Positions 27,804-36,954 are shown, numbered from the stretch's first letter. The stretch is DNA of 64,000 nucleotides from Halosimplex pelagicum (GCF_013415905.1 NZ_CP058909.1:2108001-2172000), one strand, 5' to 3'. Translations and numbers: made by a program. Notes: a model not told the origin generated them from the sequence alone.

Positions 27804-28139
27804 TCAGTCCCAGGGAGTGCCGTCGCGAGCGGGACTAAAGATGTCGAGGCCGCTCACCGGTTCGTCGGTGTTGTTCTCGGAGGCGTGAGGCACACCACCC
27901 GGGATGACGTAGGAATCGCCCGCCTCGAACTCGAACGGTTCGCCGTCGAGGATGATAGTGAACGTGCCCTCCATGATATAGACGATCTGTTCGTGGGGGT
28001 GACTGTGCTCCATCGCAGTCGCCCCGGCATCGAACCGGAAGTGCTGGGCGTTCATATTCTCGCCCGTGACGAGTTGAGTCACGTGTACTCCTTCCTCAGG
28101 CTCTCTGGTCTCCTGCTCGGAAAGTGATTCGCTCTCCAT
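27804..28139 (-). CDS. kdgF: Cupin, KdgF-like unsaturated-uronate processing protein
   Basis: 111 residues forming a single cupin barrel. The metal motif is EHSHPHEQIVYIMEG with further His in IPGGVPHASEN. HSHPHEQ is the KdgF form; the protein also matches KdgF in length and in the closing FSPARDGTPW. KdgF opens 4,5-unsaturated uronates left by polysaccharide lyases to the linear keto form. The lyase-like genes on both sides support this. General cupin_2 sugar-binding roles cannot be excluded. It is transcribed opposite to the flanking genes. Confidence 0.68.
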   Translation of the reverse strand: MESESLSEQETREPEEGVHVTQLVTGENMNAQHFRFDAGATAMEHSHPHEQIVYIMEGTFTIILDGEPFEFEAGDSYVIPGGVPHASENNTDEPVSGLDIFSPARDGTPWD

Positions 28140-28394
28140 GGTCCAGCGGTCGGTCCTGTCTCACCTAAACGTATCGATCAGGCAAGGATCACGCGCCTGC
28201 CGTGGGCCGAGAGCGCCACGGAACCGACACGCTTCGGGTCGCGAGCGGCACGACGCGCCGCTGTGAGGGGACTGTCGGCCGGCGTCGAATCGCCTCACGA
28301 GTCTCTGGCGTGACCGACGGCATGGAGCCGGCCGTCGCGGCGCCGTGTCGCGGCTCGAAACTTTAACTGGGGGGAGCGAGTACGTCCGCTGCCG

Positions 28395-29549
28395 ATGACA
28401 GACGAGTTCTTACTCGCCGATCCAGACGAGGTAGCCGCGGTCCGTCGAGCCGTGCGCGACGGCGACGACCGCTTCGCGCCGGCGGTCGACGCCCTCCGCG
28501 AGCGAGCGGAGGCGGCGCTCGACGCCGGCCCGTTCTCCGTGGTCGACAAGGACGATACGCCGTCGAGCGGCGACCCACGGGACTACGTCAGTCTGAGCCG
28601 CTACTGGTGGCCAAACCCCGACACCGACGACGGCCTGCCGTACGTCCAGCGCGACGGCGAGACGAATCCGGAGATCGAGCAGTTCGACCGCCTTCCGCTC
28701 GGAGAGATGTGCGACGCCGTGGTCGACCTCTCCCTGGGGTTCGCCTTCCTGGGCGACGAACGGTACGCCGAGCGCGCGACGACGCTGCTTCGGACGTGGT
28801 TTCTCGACCCGGATACGGGCATGAACCCGCATCTCCAGTACGCACAGCACGTCCCGGGACGCGCGGAGGGGCGCCACGGGGGGATCAACGACACCACGGG
28901 GTTCATCGCAGTGCTCGACGCGATCGCACTGCTCGACGAAGCCGACTCCTGGACGGACGAGGACCGGGCCGAACTCGAAGCGTGGTTCGCGTCGTTCCTG
29001 AAGTGGCTGCGCGAGAGCGAGATGGGGCGTGACGAGGCCGCCGCGGAGAACAATCACGGGACGTGGTACGACGCTCAGATCGCCGCGTACGCGCTGTTCG
29101 CGGGTGAACGCGAGGTTACCGAAACAGTGGTTCGAGCGGTCTTGGACCGCCGGATCGCGGCCGGGATCGAATCGGACGGGCGTCAGCCGCTGGAACTCGA
29201 ACGCACGCGTCCTCTTCACTACGCCACGTACAACCTGCGGGCACTCGCCATCTTGGCCCTGCTCGGCGAGCGCGTCGGGGTGGACCTCTGGCACTACGAG
29301 ACCGAGGACGGACGGGGGATCCGCGTCGCGCTCGACTGGCTCGCCGACCAGTTCATCGAGGGGCCGACTGTCGACCGATCGGACGAGGTGGACCCGCTGT
29401 CCACGACCGGCGTGTTCGACCTGTACCGCCGCGCCGGGCGGGCCTACGGCGACCCCCGGTACGAGCGCGTCGTCGAGCCGCTCGACGACTTCGATCCGCG
29501 ATCACACCGGCTGGGACTGCTGTGCCCGCCCCCGTCGTTCGATCCCTGA
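28395..29549 (+). CDS. Alginate-lyase-superfamily (alpha/alpha toroid) lyase, PL5/PL38-like
   Basis: 384 residues with no signal peptide, so probably cytoplasmic. The PF05426 core is visible in YVSLSRYWWPNPDTDDGLPY, then NDTTGFIAVLDAI, then the catalytic NNHGTWYDAQIAA (Asn, His, Trp/Tyr) and RPLHYATYNL. PL5 enzymes cut poly-mannuronate; PL38 enzymes cut glucuronan-type chains. An intracellular location suits action on imported oligouronides. GC is higher here than in the neighbouring lipoprotein genes. Length is complete for the family. Confidence 0.8.
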   Translation: MTDEFLLADPDEVAAVRRAVRDGDDRFAPAVDALRERAEAALDAGPFSVVDKDDTPSSGDPRDYVSLSRYWWPNPDTDDGLPYVQRDGETNPEIEQFDRLPLGEMCDAVVDLSLGFAFLGDERYAERATTLLRTWFLDPDTGMNPHLQYAQHVPGRAEGRHGGINDTTGFIAVLDAIALLDEADSWTDEDRAELEAWFASFLKWLRESEMGRDEAAAENNHGTWYDAQIAAYALFAGEREVTETVVRAVLDRRIAAGIESDGRQPLELERTRPLHYATYNLRALAILALLGERVGVDLWHYETEDGRGIRVALDWLADQFIEGPTVDRSDEVDPLSTTGVFDLYRRAGRAYGDPRYERVVEPLDDFDPRSHRLGLLCPPPSFDP

Positions 29550-29601
29550 CGAGCAGGGACACCGGCGGCGAAAAAGTGCGCTCGATCGGCCGTCCGGCTC
29601 G

Positions 29602-30747
29602 TCACTCCCCGTCGCCGCGATTGTGGGTGATGGGGCTCGTAGAGACGATGAAGTTGTCATAGTCGATCTGTTCCTCGCGGTTGTGCGCGTAGGTCGGGTC
29701 CTGCCCGCCGCCGAAGAAAGACGAGAAGTAAAAGTAGTTGATGCCGAGCTTCGGGACATCGCGAAAGCGGAGTCCATTTTTCTCCAGTGCGTACTTCCCG
29801 TTGAACCACCCCTCAATTAGGCCGTCGTCCACGCCCTCCTCGCCCTCCGGTCCCGGGTCGTTCATTTTGACCCGGTGTTCGATCCAGTACCACTCGTCGT
29901 CGTGGAGCCGACGCCTGTTGTCCATCCCAAAGCCCTGGAACCAGGCGAAGTCGTCGCCGTACGTCCCGCGTTTATCCGGATGGTAGACGTACTGGACCAG
30001 TCGCCCGCCCCGGTCGGTGTATGGCGGCCGCCACATCATCCGGGCGCTCCAGCCGTTCTCACCGGTCGAGTCTCTCCCGCCCACGATGGCGTTCTCGCCG
30101 ATGTACCCCATCAGTCCGGGAAGTTTGCCGCCGTCGTGATTCCACTCGAAACCCTCGCCGAACCGGACCTGGTAGGCCAGGTACAACTCGTCATGAATCT
30201 CATCGAACTCCAGCTCGAACTGCCCGCCGCCGTTACCGCTGCCGGTCCCTTCGAGGCCCTCGGCGTAGTGCGACGCCATGTACTTTCCCTCACTCTCCCG
30301 TTCCTCTATCGATAGGTAGTTGTAGTGCAGATCGAGGGCGTATCCGCCCCAGTCCTCCGAGGTCGGCCGATAGGAACCGAGTTCCATGTCGTCGAATGTG
30401 ACCCGGAAAAGCTCGTCGTCACTCTCTTCGGGCATCCATTCCGCGCCGATCGGGTCCGTGAACGGAATCCGGTCGGTCTCCGTTTCGACCGTGTATTGGT
30501 ATTCGGTGGTCGTCGCGGGCGCCTCGGTATCAGACGGCGTCGCGTCGTCTGGGGTCGCCGTGCCCCCGGAGGTCGTCGTGCGCTCGCCGTCGCCAGGAGC
30601 CGTCGTCGGGTCCTCGCCGTTACCGCCCTGGGAGCACCCGCTGAGCGAACTCGCACCGAGGGCACCGACGGCGGCCAGCACGGCCCGCCGCGTCATGGAT
30701 CTGTTCCGTCCCGATTCTCCGCGTTCCAACTCACGAAACCCTCTCAT
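29602..30747 (-). CDS. Tat lipoprotein with a jelly-roll lyase domain, PL14/PL20-like
   Basis: 381 residues from ATG 30747, chosen because a TATA-like element (CTTTATACC) lies about 20-25 bp upstream. The twin-arginine MTRRAVLAAVGALG is followed by the lipobox SLSGC and a Thr/Pro/Asp linker. The mature part has GKLPGLMGYIGENAIVGG, SARMMWRPP, LVQYVYHPDK, EWYWIEHRVKMN, IEGWFNGK and FYFSSFFGGG. These are the beta-jelly-roll signatures of the polysaccharide lyase 14 fold (alginate and glucuronan lyases). It is probably an outer-surface lyase releasing oligouronides. It sits next to the PL5-like gene, in opposite orientation. Confidence 0.78.
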   Translation of the reverse strand: MRGFRELERGESGRNRSMTRRAVLAAVGALGASSLSGCSQGGNGEDPTTAPGDGERTTTSGGTATPDDATPSDTEAPATTTEYQYTVETETDRIPFTDPIGAEWMPEESDDELFRVTFDDMELGSYRPTSEDWGGYALDLHYNYLSIEERESEGKYMASHYAEGLEGTGSGNGGGQFELEFDEIHDELYLAYQVRFGEGFEWNHDGGKLPGLMGYIGENAIVGGRDSTGENGWSARMMWRPPYTDRGGRLVQYVYHPDKRGTYGDDFAWFQGFGMDNRRRLHDDEWYWIEHRVKMNDPGPEGEEGVDDGLIEGWFNGKYALEKNGLRFRDVPKLGINYFYFSSFFGGGQDPTYAHNREEQIDYDNFIVSTSPITHNRGDGE

Positions 30748-30970
30748 TTTGTGGACTGGAAGGTATAAAGAAGGTGACTCAATAAGTGTTTTTTCTAGCA
30801 CCGGCGACAACTGGAACACGGCACCAACCAATCGAACTATCCGACCGGTGTCAGCGGATGCCGGCCGTTGGCTGGTGTAATTCGACTGGAGACCGTAACC
30901 GGCGACCGCGTCGATCCCGCGAAATTTCCGAATAGTTAAGACCGTGTGTGCTGGTTTATGAGGTGTACAC

Positions 30971-31810
30971 ATGTCAGTCCCTGATGTGAGGCTACCAAGT
31001 GGCGACAAGATGCCAATCGTCGGTAAAGGCACCTGGAACCTCGACGACGACACGGTCCAGAGCTCGGTTCGAGCGGCGCTCGACGCTGGATACACGCACG
31101 TCGATACGGCCGAAGGATACGGTAATGAAGCCGCGATCGGTGAAGTGCTCGGCGAGTACGACCGCGACGAGATCTTCCTCACCTCAAAGGTCCTCCCGAA
31201 GCACCTCACCTACGACTCGCTCATCGAAGCCTGTGAAGACTCTCTAGAGCGATTGGGTACCGACTATCTCGACCTCTATCTGATCCACTGGCCGAACCCC
31301 GCCGTCTCGGTTCGCGAATCCCTCGACGCGATGGAAACGCTCCACGACCGGGGACTGATCCGAAACGTTGGCGTCTCGAACTTCAGTCCGTACCAACTGA
31401 GCTGCGCTCAGCACGTCAGCGACGTGCCGATCGCCGTCAACCAGATCGAGTACCACCCGTGGTTCCAGCGCCCGGACCTCGTCGATTACTGTTTCGACAC
31501 CGACACCGTCATCGAAGCCGCCGCGCCACTCGCACGAACGGAGATCCTCGGCGACAGCACCGTTCAGGAGCTGGCCGAGAAGTACGACAAGACACCGGCG
31601 CAGATCGCCCTTCGCTGGGCTATCGAAAACGAGGTCGTTGTCCTGCCCAAGTCGACCTCGGCCGGACACATCGATCAGAACATCGAGCTGTTCGGTTTCA
31701 AACTCGACGACGAGGACCGCAAGCGCCTGAACGACCTTGATCGCGACGAGCCGGTCTACGACACACCGACGAAAGACTGGACAAGCGGCACCTACGGCAT
31801 CTCCCAGTAG
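30971..31810 (+). CDS. Aldo/keto reductase
   Basis: 279 residues. The AKR tetrad is visible: Asp and Tyr in VDTAEGYGNE, Lys in LTSKVLP and His in LIHWPNP. The C-terminal PKSTSAGHIDQNIELF holds the cofactor phosphate site. This is the 2,5-diketo-gluconate-reductase type (AKR5-like), acting on sugar-derived ketones. It lies beside polysaccharide lyase genes, so a role in reducing uronate-derived keto-sugars is plausible; its partner AKR is at 19892-20896. The start is ATG 30971. Confidence 0.87.
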   Translation: MSVPDVRLPSGDKMPIVGKGTWNLDDDTVQSSVRAALDAGYTHVDTAEGYGNEAAIGEVLGEYDRDEIFLTSKVLPKHLTYDSLIEACEDSLERLGTDYLDLYLIHWPNPAVSVRESLDAMETLHDRGLIRNVGVSNFSPYQLSCAQHVSDVPIAVNQIEYHPWFQRPDLVDYCFDTDTVIEAAAPLARTEILGDSTVQELAEKYDKTPAQIALRWAIENEVVVLPKSTSAGHIDQNIELFGFKLDDEDRKRLNDLDRDEPVYDTPTKDWTSGTYGISQ

Positions 31811-31836
31811 TCCGAGCGAGCTCGAATACCCGAGTG

Positions 31837-33150
31837 TTAGACTGAACCCCCTACTTCGGGTTCGGTCGCGGGAGCCGGCTCCGATTCATACAGAATAAGG
31901 AATAAGACGCCGGAAGCGACCATCACGCCCGCTGCCATGGCGAACGCAGCGGCGTATGAGACTGAATCGAGGAGCCCACCGACCGCGACCGGGCCGATCA
32001 TGCTCCCGAACTGCCAAGATAGCGAGCGAAGCGAGAGTGTCGCCGCAGTTGCATCGTAGTGTTTTCCCTCTTCGACGAATAGCGACAGGCTAGTCGGGAT
32101 ACGGAGACTGTCGGCGGCGCCCAGTATCGTATACGAGAGAAATAAAACGAGAAACGGCGGTGTGAGCGTGAACTGGCGGTTGAACACTGCAACGACCAGC
32201 GGTTCAAATACCCCAGAGGCGGCCGACGCGAGGGGGATAGCTGCTGTTCCCACGGCATACAGGATCGTGCCAGCGAACACGAACCAGGATCGGTAGCCGA
32301 TCCGGTCGCTCACCGTCCCGACGTATCCCTGCATGACCGACTTAGTCAGTTTCCCACCGACCAGGATGGCGCCGATCATCAGCGGGTTCATATCGAACTG
32401 GATCCGCGCGAAGATCGGGAGAAAGAGAATCACGGCCATCTTCCCGAAACTGAACGTGAACCGGAAGACAACCAGCGAGCGGATGGCGCTGCGACCGAGG
32501 AGCAACCGGAGCGTCTCCAGCCCCCCGGTCTCGTCGGGCTCCGCCCGTCCACCGGGGTCGTCTCGGAGGAAGACGAACACCAGCACGAGCGAGCCGCCGG
32601 TCACGACGACCAGCATGGCGTACGCGACGGTGAACCCGTAGAGATATAGCAACGCACCGCCCACGAGGTCCCCCAGCAGGCCCGACAGCGCGTACGACTG
32701 GTTGTACGTGCCGATCCACAGCCCCTGCTCGTCGTCGGGCGCGATGTTCCCCACGACGGCCGTCCCCGTGATGAGCAACAGCGTCGATCCGATCCCCTGG
32801 AGGACCCGGAGGACGAGGACGTGAGCGGCGCTCTCGACGAATGTGAACCCGATCAGGACGACCCCGTTGATCGCCAGCCCCCAGAGCAGGTAGTGCTTCG
32901 AGTTCCCGATGTCGATATAGCGACCGACTGGCAACACGAGGACGAACCGCGTCAACGCGAACGCGGTCCCGAACAGGCCGGCGACGATCCCCGAGACGCT
33001 GAACGCGTCGGCGTAGAGAGCCAGTGCCAGCAGGATCGTCGCATACGCGAGTCCGCCGGCGAACCGGGCGCTCGCGATAGCGAGGAACTCCGGGTTTCGC
33101 AGGAGACCCAGCTGCGTGTGGCGGGCGTCGTCTCCGGTCACCGAACTCAC
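31837..33150 (-). CDS. MFS transporter
   Basis: 437 residues with about twelve hydrophobic helices and the MFS-type cytoplasmic loop (LPVGRYIDIGNSKHYLLWG). The second half begins near the charged central loop (DDPGGRAEPDETGG). It starts with GTG, overlapping the stop of the upstream regulator fragment (GTGA 33147-33150), so the two are cotranscribed. The substrate cannot be deduced; sugar acid or drug efflux types are both possible. In the carbohydrate region, uptake of oligouronides or an acid sugar is an inference. Confidence 0.88.
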   Translation of the reverse strand: MSSVTGDDARHTQLGLLRNPEFLAIASARFAGGLAYATILLALALYADAFSVSGIVAGLFGTAFALTRFVLVLPVGRYIDIGNSKHYLLWGLAINGVVLIGFTFVESAAHVLVLRVLQGIGSTLLLITGTAVVGNIAPDDEQGLWIGTYNQSYALSGLLGDLVGGALLYLYGFTVAYAMLVVVTGGSLVLVFVFLRDDPGGRAEPDETGGLETLRLLLGRSAIRSLVVFRFTFSFGKMAVILFLPIFARIQFDMNPLMIGAILVGGKLTKSVMQGYVGTVSDRIGYRSWFVFAGTILYAVGTAAIPLASAASGVFEPLVVAVFNRQFTLTPPFLVLFLSYTILGAADSLRIPTSLSLFVEEGKHYDATAATLSLRSLSWQFGSMIGPVAVGGLLDSVSYAAAFAMAAGVMVASGVLFLILYESEPAPATEPEVGGSV

Positions 33151-33425
33151 CGGACCTCACTGTCGGCGGGTCCTCGCTCGTCACTCACGCCAGAGATGCG
33201 TGCTATCCGGCCGCCATCCTCCTGTGCGATCGGCTGCTGGTCCGCCGCAACACCGATGGGGCCACCGGGGAAGACTGGCTCATTGCCCCGATGGGACGCG
33301 GCGGCGACATCGTCGAGCAGTGCCTCGGGCACGGCCACCGAGATCCCAACGAGCGGCAGGGCCTCGCGACTGATCTCGAATTCCACGACGAGTCCCATGG
33401 CGTCTGGTTTGCAAGCGTCGCTCAT
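33147..33425 (-). pseudogene. Truncated HTH-10 (Bat-type) regulator, N-terminal part only
   Basis: 92 residues beginning MSDACKPDAMGLVVEFEIS. VVEFEI...ALPL...VAVPEAL resembles the first domain of the haloarchaeal HTH-10 regulators, which are about 210-240 residues and end in a helix-turn-helix. The part after about 55 (IGVAADQQPI...) does not continue the family and no helix-turn-helix is present. The stop overlaps the GTG start of the MFS gene. It may be a decayed regulator fused to a short tail, or a short real protein. Confidence 0.45.
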
Positions 33426-33534
33426 ACGCACACCGATACCGTCCCCGCGACCCGAACAGGGCCTGACCGACCGGAAGCCCGGTGAGGCTATAGATGCCGG
33501 GATCGTTCGTCGGAACTCACGCTCCAGTGAGCGA

Positions 33535-35007
33535 TTATGACAGAGAGAACGCGAACAGTCGCCCCTCGGGTCTGCCCGTGACGTACATCACATCGCCCAG
33601 CAAGGTCGGTCCCAGCGGATAGTTCCACAGCTCGCGGTACTCCCTGTCCGCGTACCCCTGCTCGGCAGCCCAGGTCGACATCGAGAGGCGCCACCGCTCG
33701 CGGCCGTCCGCTAGATCGACTGCCAGAACGTAGTCGCCGACGACGGAGTAGACAGTGTCGGCCACCACAGCCGGGGTCGAGACCTGCAGGAGGGTGTCCA
33801 GGCTGACGATCCACACCGACGACTGGTCGTCGACGGCGATCGCCTCGATCAGAACCGGCTGGTCGCCACCGCCGCCGTGTTCGACGAGGAGTTTCCCGTC
33901 GGCGTACGCCGGGGGTGCGGCCGCCCGGCCGGCGAGGTCGACGTGCCACGCGACCTCGCCGGCGTCACGGTCGATAGCGTAGATCCGCGAGAGCCCGTCC
34001 CACAATCGGCCGCCGTTCCCGTCGCTGTCCCCACCGTCGACGGCGCCGAAGCTGGGATCCTCGGCCCGGACGAACACATGGTCCGGACCGACGACAGGGT
34101 ACCCGAGGAGCGACCAGTCGTCTTCGAGGTCCATCGCTACGCTCCAGTCGGGCGCGCCGTCGGTCCGGTCGAGGGCCAGCACGCGACGCGGACCCTCGCC
34201 TGACGACACGGTCTGGACGGTCAGGACGCGACCGTCAGTGACGGCCGGTACGCCGGCTTGCACCCCCTCCGACGCACCGCCCGAGAGTGCTGTCAGTTCT
34301 GTGAGCGCTGTTTCCCAGTTCACGGACGGTTCCGAGTAGTCGACGCTCGCGATCCCGGCGTCCGTCGGGAGATACAGGTTCGACCCGTCCAGCGTCACCG
34401 CGTGCGCGTCCCGCCCAACCATCACGTCTATCGAGTGTCGAACCGCACCGTCGGCGGGGTCCAGCACGTGGATCCAGTCTCCGGCGTCGACGACGACAAC
34501 GGCGGACGGGTCCGCCGCGACGACCCGCCCCGACACGGTCGACTGCCGCCAGCGGTGGTTTCCTCCGGCCGTGATCGATGTCGGGACACCGTCGCTGTCG
34601 TGGTAGTAGAGGTGGTCGATGCCGAACACCGCGGTCACGGGCGGATGCCGAGCGTACGTCCAGCGGACCCCGACGCCCCCGCCAGCCTCGGTAGCCTCCT
34701 CGTCCGGGCCGAGAGCGCTCCCAACCCGGTCGGCGTCGGGAACCCGGTTCGTCTTGTGCGCGTCGTAGCCGACCTGCGTCCACGCCGCCGGCCCGCGGAA
34801 CTCGCTCGCACCTGTCTTCTCGGTCTCGATCCACCCCGTCGGAGTCGGGTCTGCATCGCTTCCTTCAGTCCCAATGGAGTTTCCGGATTCCGGAGGGTCC
34901 CGGACATCGCTCTCCGTGTCAGCGCGATTCGCGCCGGTCCCGACGCACCCGGCCCACACCATAGTCAGGGCCGAGCTGCTGGTCGCGACGAACTCGCGTC
35001 GTCTCAT
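33535..35007 (-). CDS. Tat lipoprotein with PQQ-like (quinoprotein) beta-propeller
   Basis: 490 residues from ATG 35007. The signal MRRREFVATSSSALTMVWAGC carries a twin-arginine motif and a lipobox. The mature part has repeated blades, e.g. ALDRTDGAPDWSVAM, AIDRDAGEVAWHVDLAG and AVDLADGRERWRL, with AxDxxxGxxxW periodicity of about 40-50 residues. PQQ_2/PQQ_3 repeats of this kind do not always bind PQQ. They occur in haloarchaeal lipoproteins that scaffold surface or carbohydrate-related proteins. The longer upstream open frame was rejected. TTAAAC about 24 bp before the ATG fits a leaderless promoter. Confidence 0.8.
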   Translation of the reverse strand: MRRREFVATSSSALTMVWAGCVGTGANRADTESDVRDPPESGNSIGTEGSDADPTPTGWIETEKTGASEFRGPAAWTQVGYDAHKTNRVPDADRVGSALGPDEEATEAGGGVGVRWTYARHPPVTAVFGIDHLYYHDSDGVPTSITAGGNHRWRQSTVSGRVVAADPSAVVVVDAGDWIHVLDPADGAVRHSIDVMVGRDAHAVTLDGSNLYLPTDAGIASVDYSEPSVNWETALTELTALSGGASEGVQAGVPAVTDGRVLTVQTVSSGEGPRRVLALDRTDGAPDWSVAMDLEDDWSLLGYPVVGPDHVFVRAEDPSFGAVDGGDSDGNGGRLWDGLSRIYAIDRDAGEVAWHVDLAGRAAAPPAYADGKLLVEHGGGGDQPVLIEAIAVDDQSSVWIVSLDTLLQVSTPAVVADTVYSVVGDYVLAVDLADGRERWRLSMSTWAAEQGYADREYRELWNYPLGPTLLGDVMYVTGRPEGRLFAFSLS

Positions 35008-35137
35008 ATCACACGACAGTTGGGACTCGTTTAAGTGTATTTTCCAGACAGCTTGTTTGGACAGTACGTACTCTTTCATTGACATGGGGCGCCACTCGCC
35101 GCTATTTTTATGCACTCGTTCGGACAATCGAGGGACG

Positions 35138-36283
35138 ATGGAGATAACCGAGATCGAGACGTTACTGGCAGACAAACTGCTGTTCGTCCGTGTCCACACC
35201 GACGAGGGGATCGTCGGTGTCGGCGAGTCTGGGACGTGGGCGTATCTGGAGACGTCCGCCGCGGCCGTCGAGACGTTCGCGGAGTACCTCGTCGGGAAGG
35301 ACCCCCGGCGGATCGAACACCACTGGCAGTACATGTACCGGCGGTTCCACTTCCGCGGCGCGGCGCTCATGGGCGCGCTGAGCGCGATCGACCTCGCGCT
35401 CTGGGACATCAAGGGGAAGTACCACGGCGTCCCCGCCTACGAACTGCTCGGCGGGAGCTGTCGCGGCAAGGCGCGGGTCTACGCGACAGTCAAGGGCGAC
35501 ACGACCGAGAAGCTACTGGACAGGTGCACGGCCGCGGCGGACGCCGGGTTCACGGCCGTCGGCCACCTCTCGCCGTTCCTCGACGAGTCCCGCGACGAGC
35601 CGTACTTCGAATCGCACGTCGAGATGATACGGACCGCTTCGGATCGAGTCCGGCAGTTCCGTGAGACCGTCGGCGACGACGTCGACCTGTGCATCGAGAT
35701 CCACCGCCGCCTTGACCCCCACGAGGCCGTCACGCTCGCCCGGGAGATCGAGCAATATCATCCGATGTTCTACGAGGACCCGGTCCGCCCCGACAACATC
35801 GACGCGATGGCGAAGGTAGCCCGGAAGACCGAACTTCCCATCGCGACCGGCGAACGCCTCCACACGATCCACGAGTTTGAGATGCTGCTCGACCGCGACG
35901 CGGCCGACTACGTACGCCCGGACATCTGTATGGTCGGCGGCCTCAGCCAGGCGAAGAAGATCGCCGGCATCGCGGAGGCGAACTACGTCGGCGTCGTCCC
36001 CCACAACCCGCTGGGCCCCATCAGCACCGCCGCGTGCCTGCAGCTCGCGGCCTGTATCCCTAACTTCGCCATCCAGGAGTTCCCGTACCGGCCCGAACGC
36101 GACGCCGCACCCGGTGAGGACCTCGTCGTGGATCCCCCGACACACCGCGATGGATTCATCGAGATACCGGACGAACCGGGCCTCGGGGTGGAACTCGACA
36201 TCGACGAGGTCGCCGACCGCCCGTTCGAGGGACGGGAGTTCAAAACTCGACTCCACGAGGATGGGTCCGTTATCGACCAGTAA
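35138..36283 (+). CDS. Galactonate-dehydratase-like enolase-superfamily enzyme
   Basis: 381 residues from ATG 35138. The enolase-superfamily capping domain begins MEITEIETLL. ALSAIDLALWDIKGK leads into the barrel, which carries DDVDLCIEIHRRLDP (a His at the position used as base in galactonate/ManD-type members), PMFYEDPVRPDN, ATGERLHT and VVPHNPLGPISTAACLQLA. The KxK motif of other subgroups is replaced by TAVGHLSP. The HNPLGPI block is typical of the D-galactonate/mannonate dehydratase group. It converts an acid sugar to its 2-keto-3-deoxy form; the exact substrate is unknown. CTATTTTTATGC at 35102-35113 is a TATA element. Confidence 0.8.
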   Translation: MEITEIETLLADKLLFVRVHTDEGIVGVGESGTWAYLETSAAAVETFAEYLVGKDPRRIEHHWQYMYRRFHFRGAALMGALSAIDLALWDIKGKYHGVPAYELLGGSCRGKARVYATVKGDTTEKLLDRCTAAADAGFTAVGHLSPFLDESRDEPYFESHVEMIRTASDRVRQFRETVGDDVDLCIEIHRRLDPHEAVTLAREIEQYHPMFYEDPVRPDNIDAMAKVARKTELPIATGERLHTIHEFEMLLDRDAADYVRPDICMVGGLSQAKKIAGIAEANYVGVVPHNPLGPISTAACLQLAACIPNFAIQEFPYRPERDAAPGEDLVVDPPTHRDGFIEIPDEPGLGVELDIDEVADRPFEGREFKTRLHEDGSVIDQ

Positions 36284-36387
36284 GTGGGCGTCAGCTGCGT
36301 CCGCGCTCTCGATGAGAGCCACCGGTTGCCCGGGAGACTGCGCAGCCGCCTCGCACGTCATCAGTGTAGCACAGGGGAGGAGCCAAC

Positions 36388-36954
36388 TCAGAACGACCGA
36401 TCCGAGAGTACCTGTTCGGGAAGCGAGCGCCGAGCGAGACTGATTCGATCGTGGACATCGTCAACGGAGATGTCGAGCACGTCGGAAATAGTATCTGACG
36501 GGACATCGGTCTGATACAGGACGAGAACCTCAGCGGTGCGGATATCGATGGCGCCCCGGGTCACTTCGCGTAGTTCTTGGGCACAAGCACGCCACGTGGT
36601 GTCTTCCTCCGGTTCCGAAATATCGAGCTCCCGGATCTCGTCCATCCGCATGGTCTGGTAGGCAATCTCGGCAGACTGTGGGAAGGAGCCGTGGTCTTCG
36701 GTGTACAGAACGCAGGCAGTCTCATCGATGACCGTCTCCGGGTCGTCGACGGTGGTCTCGATGTCCCACGTCGTCCCCATCCAGGTCAGCTCGTCAATTT
36801 CGAGGGAGAGAGACGCTTCATCTTCCTCATCGATGCCGAGCTGGAACACGAGAGCGCGCTCCCGCATGCGCTCGTAGTCGTTGTCGGTGTCGATGCCAAT
36901 GACGCTGACACCCTCGTCTGTGAACTCTGAGATGATGTCTGTCAGTCGTTGCAT
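36388..36954 (-). CDS. Protein with a C-terminal helix-turn-helix (sigma-region-4-like)
   Basis: 188 residues from ATG 36954. The N-terminal 110 residues mix beta strands and acidic loops (VSVIGIDTDNDYERMRERAL, DELTWMGTTWDIETTVDD) without a known domain name. The C-terminal 60 residues RTAEVLVLYQTDVPSDTISD and VLDISVDDVHDRISLARRSL fit a sigma-70 region 4-like helix-turn-helix, as in many haloarchaeal transcription regulators. It may regulate the nearby dehydratase and MFS genes, but no operator was identified. Upstream sequence to 37080 is in frame but lacks a promoter at its start. Confidence 0.6.
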   Translation of the reverse strand: MQRLTDIISEFTDEGVSVIGIDTDNDYERMRERALVFQLGIDEEDEASLSLEIDELTWMGTTWDIETTVDDPETVIDETACVLYTEDHGSFPQSAEIAYQTMRMDEIRELDISEPEEDTTWRACAQELREVTRGAIDIRTAEVLVLYQTDVPSDTISDVLDISVDDVHDRISLARRSLPEQVLSDRSF

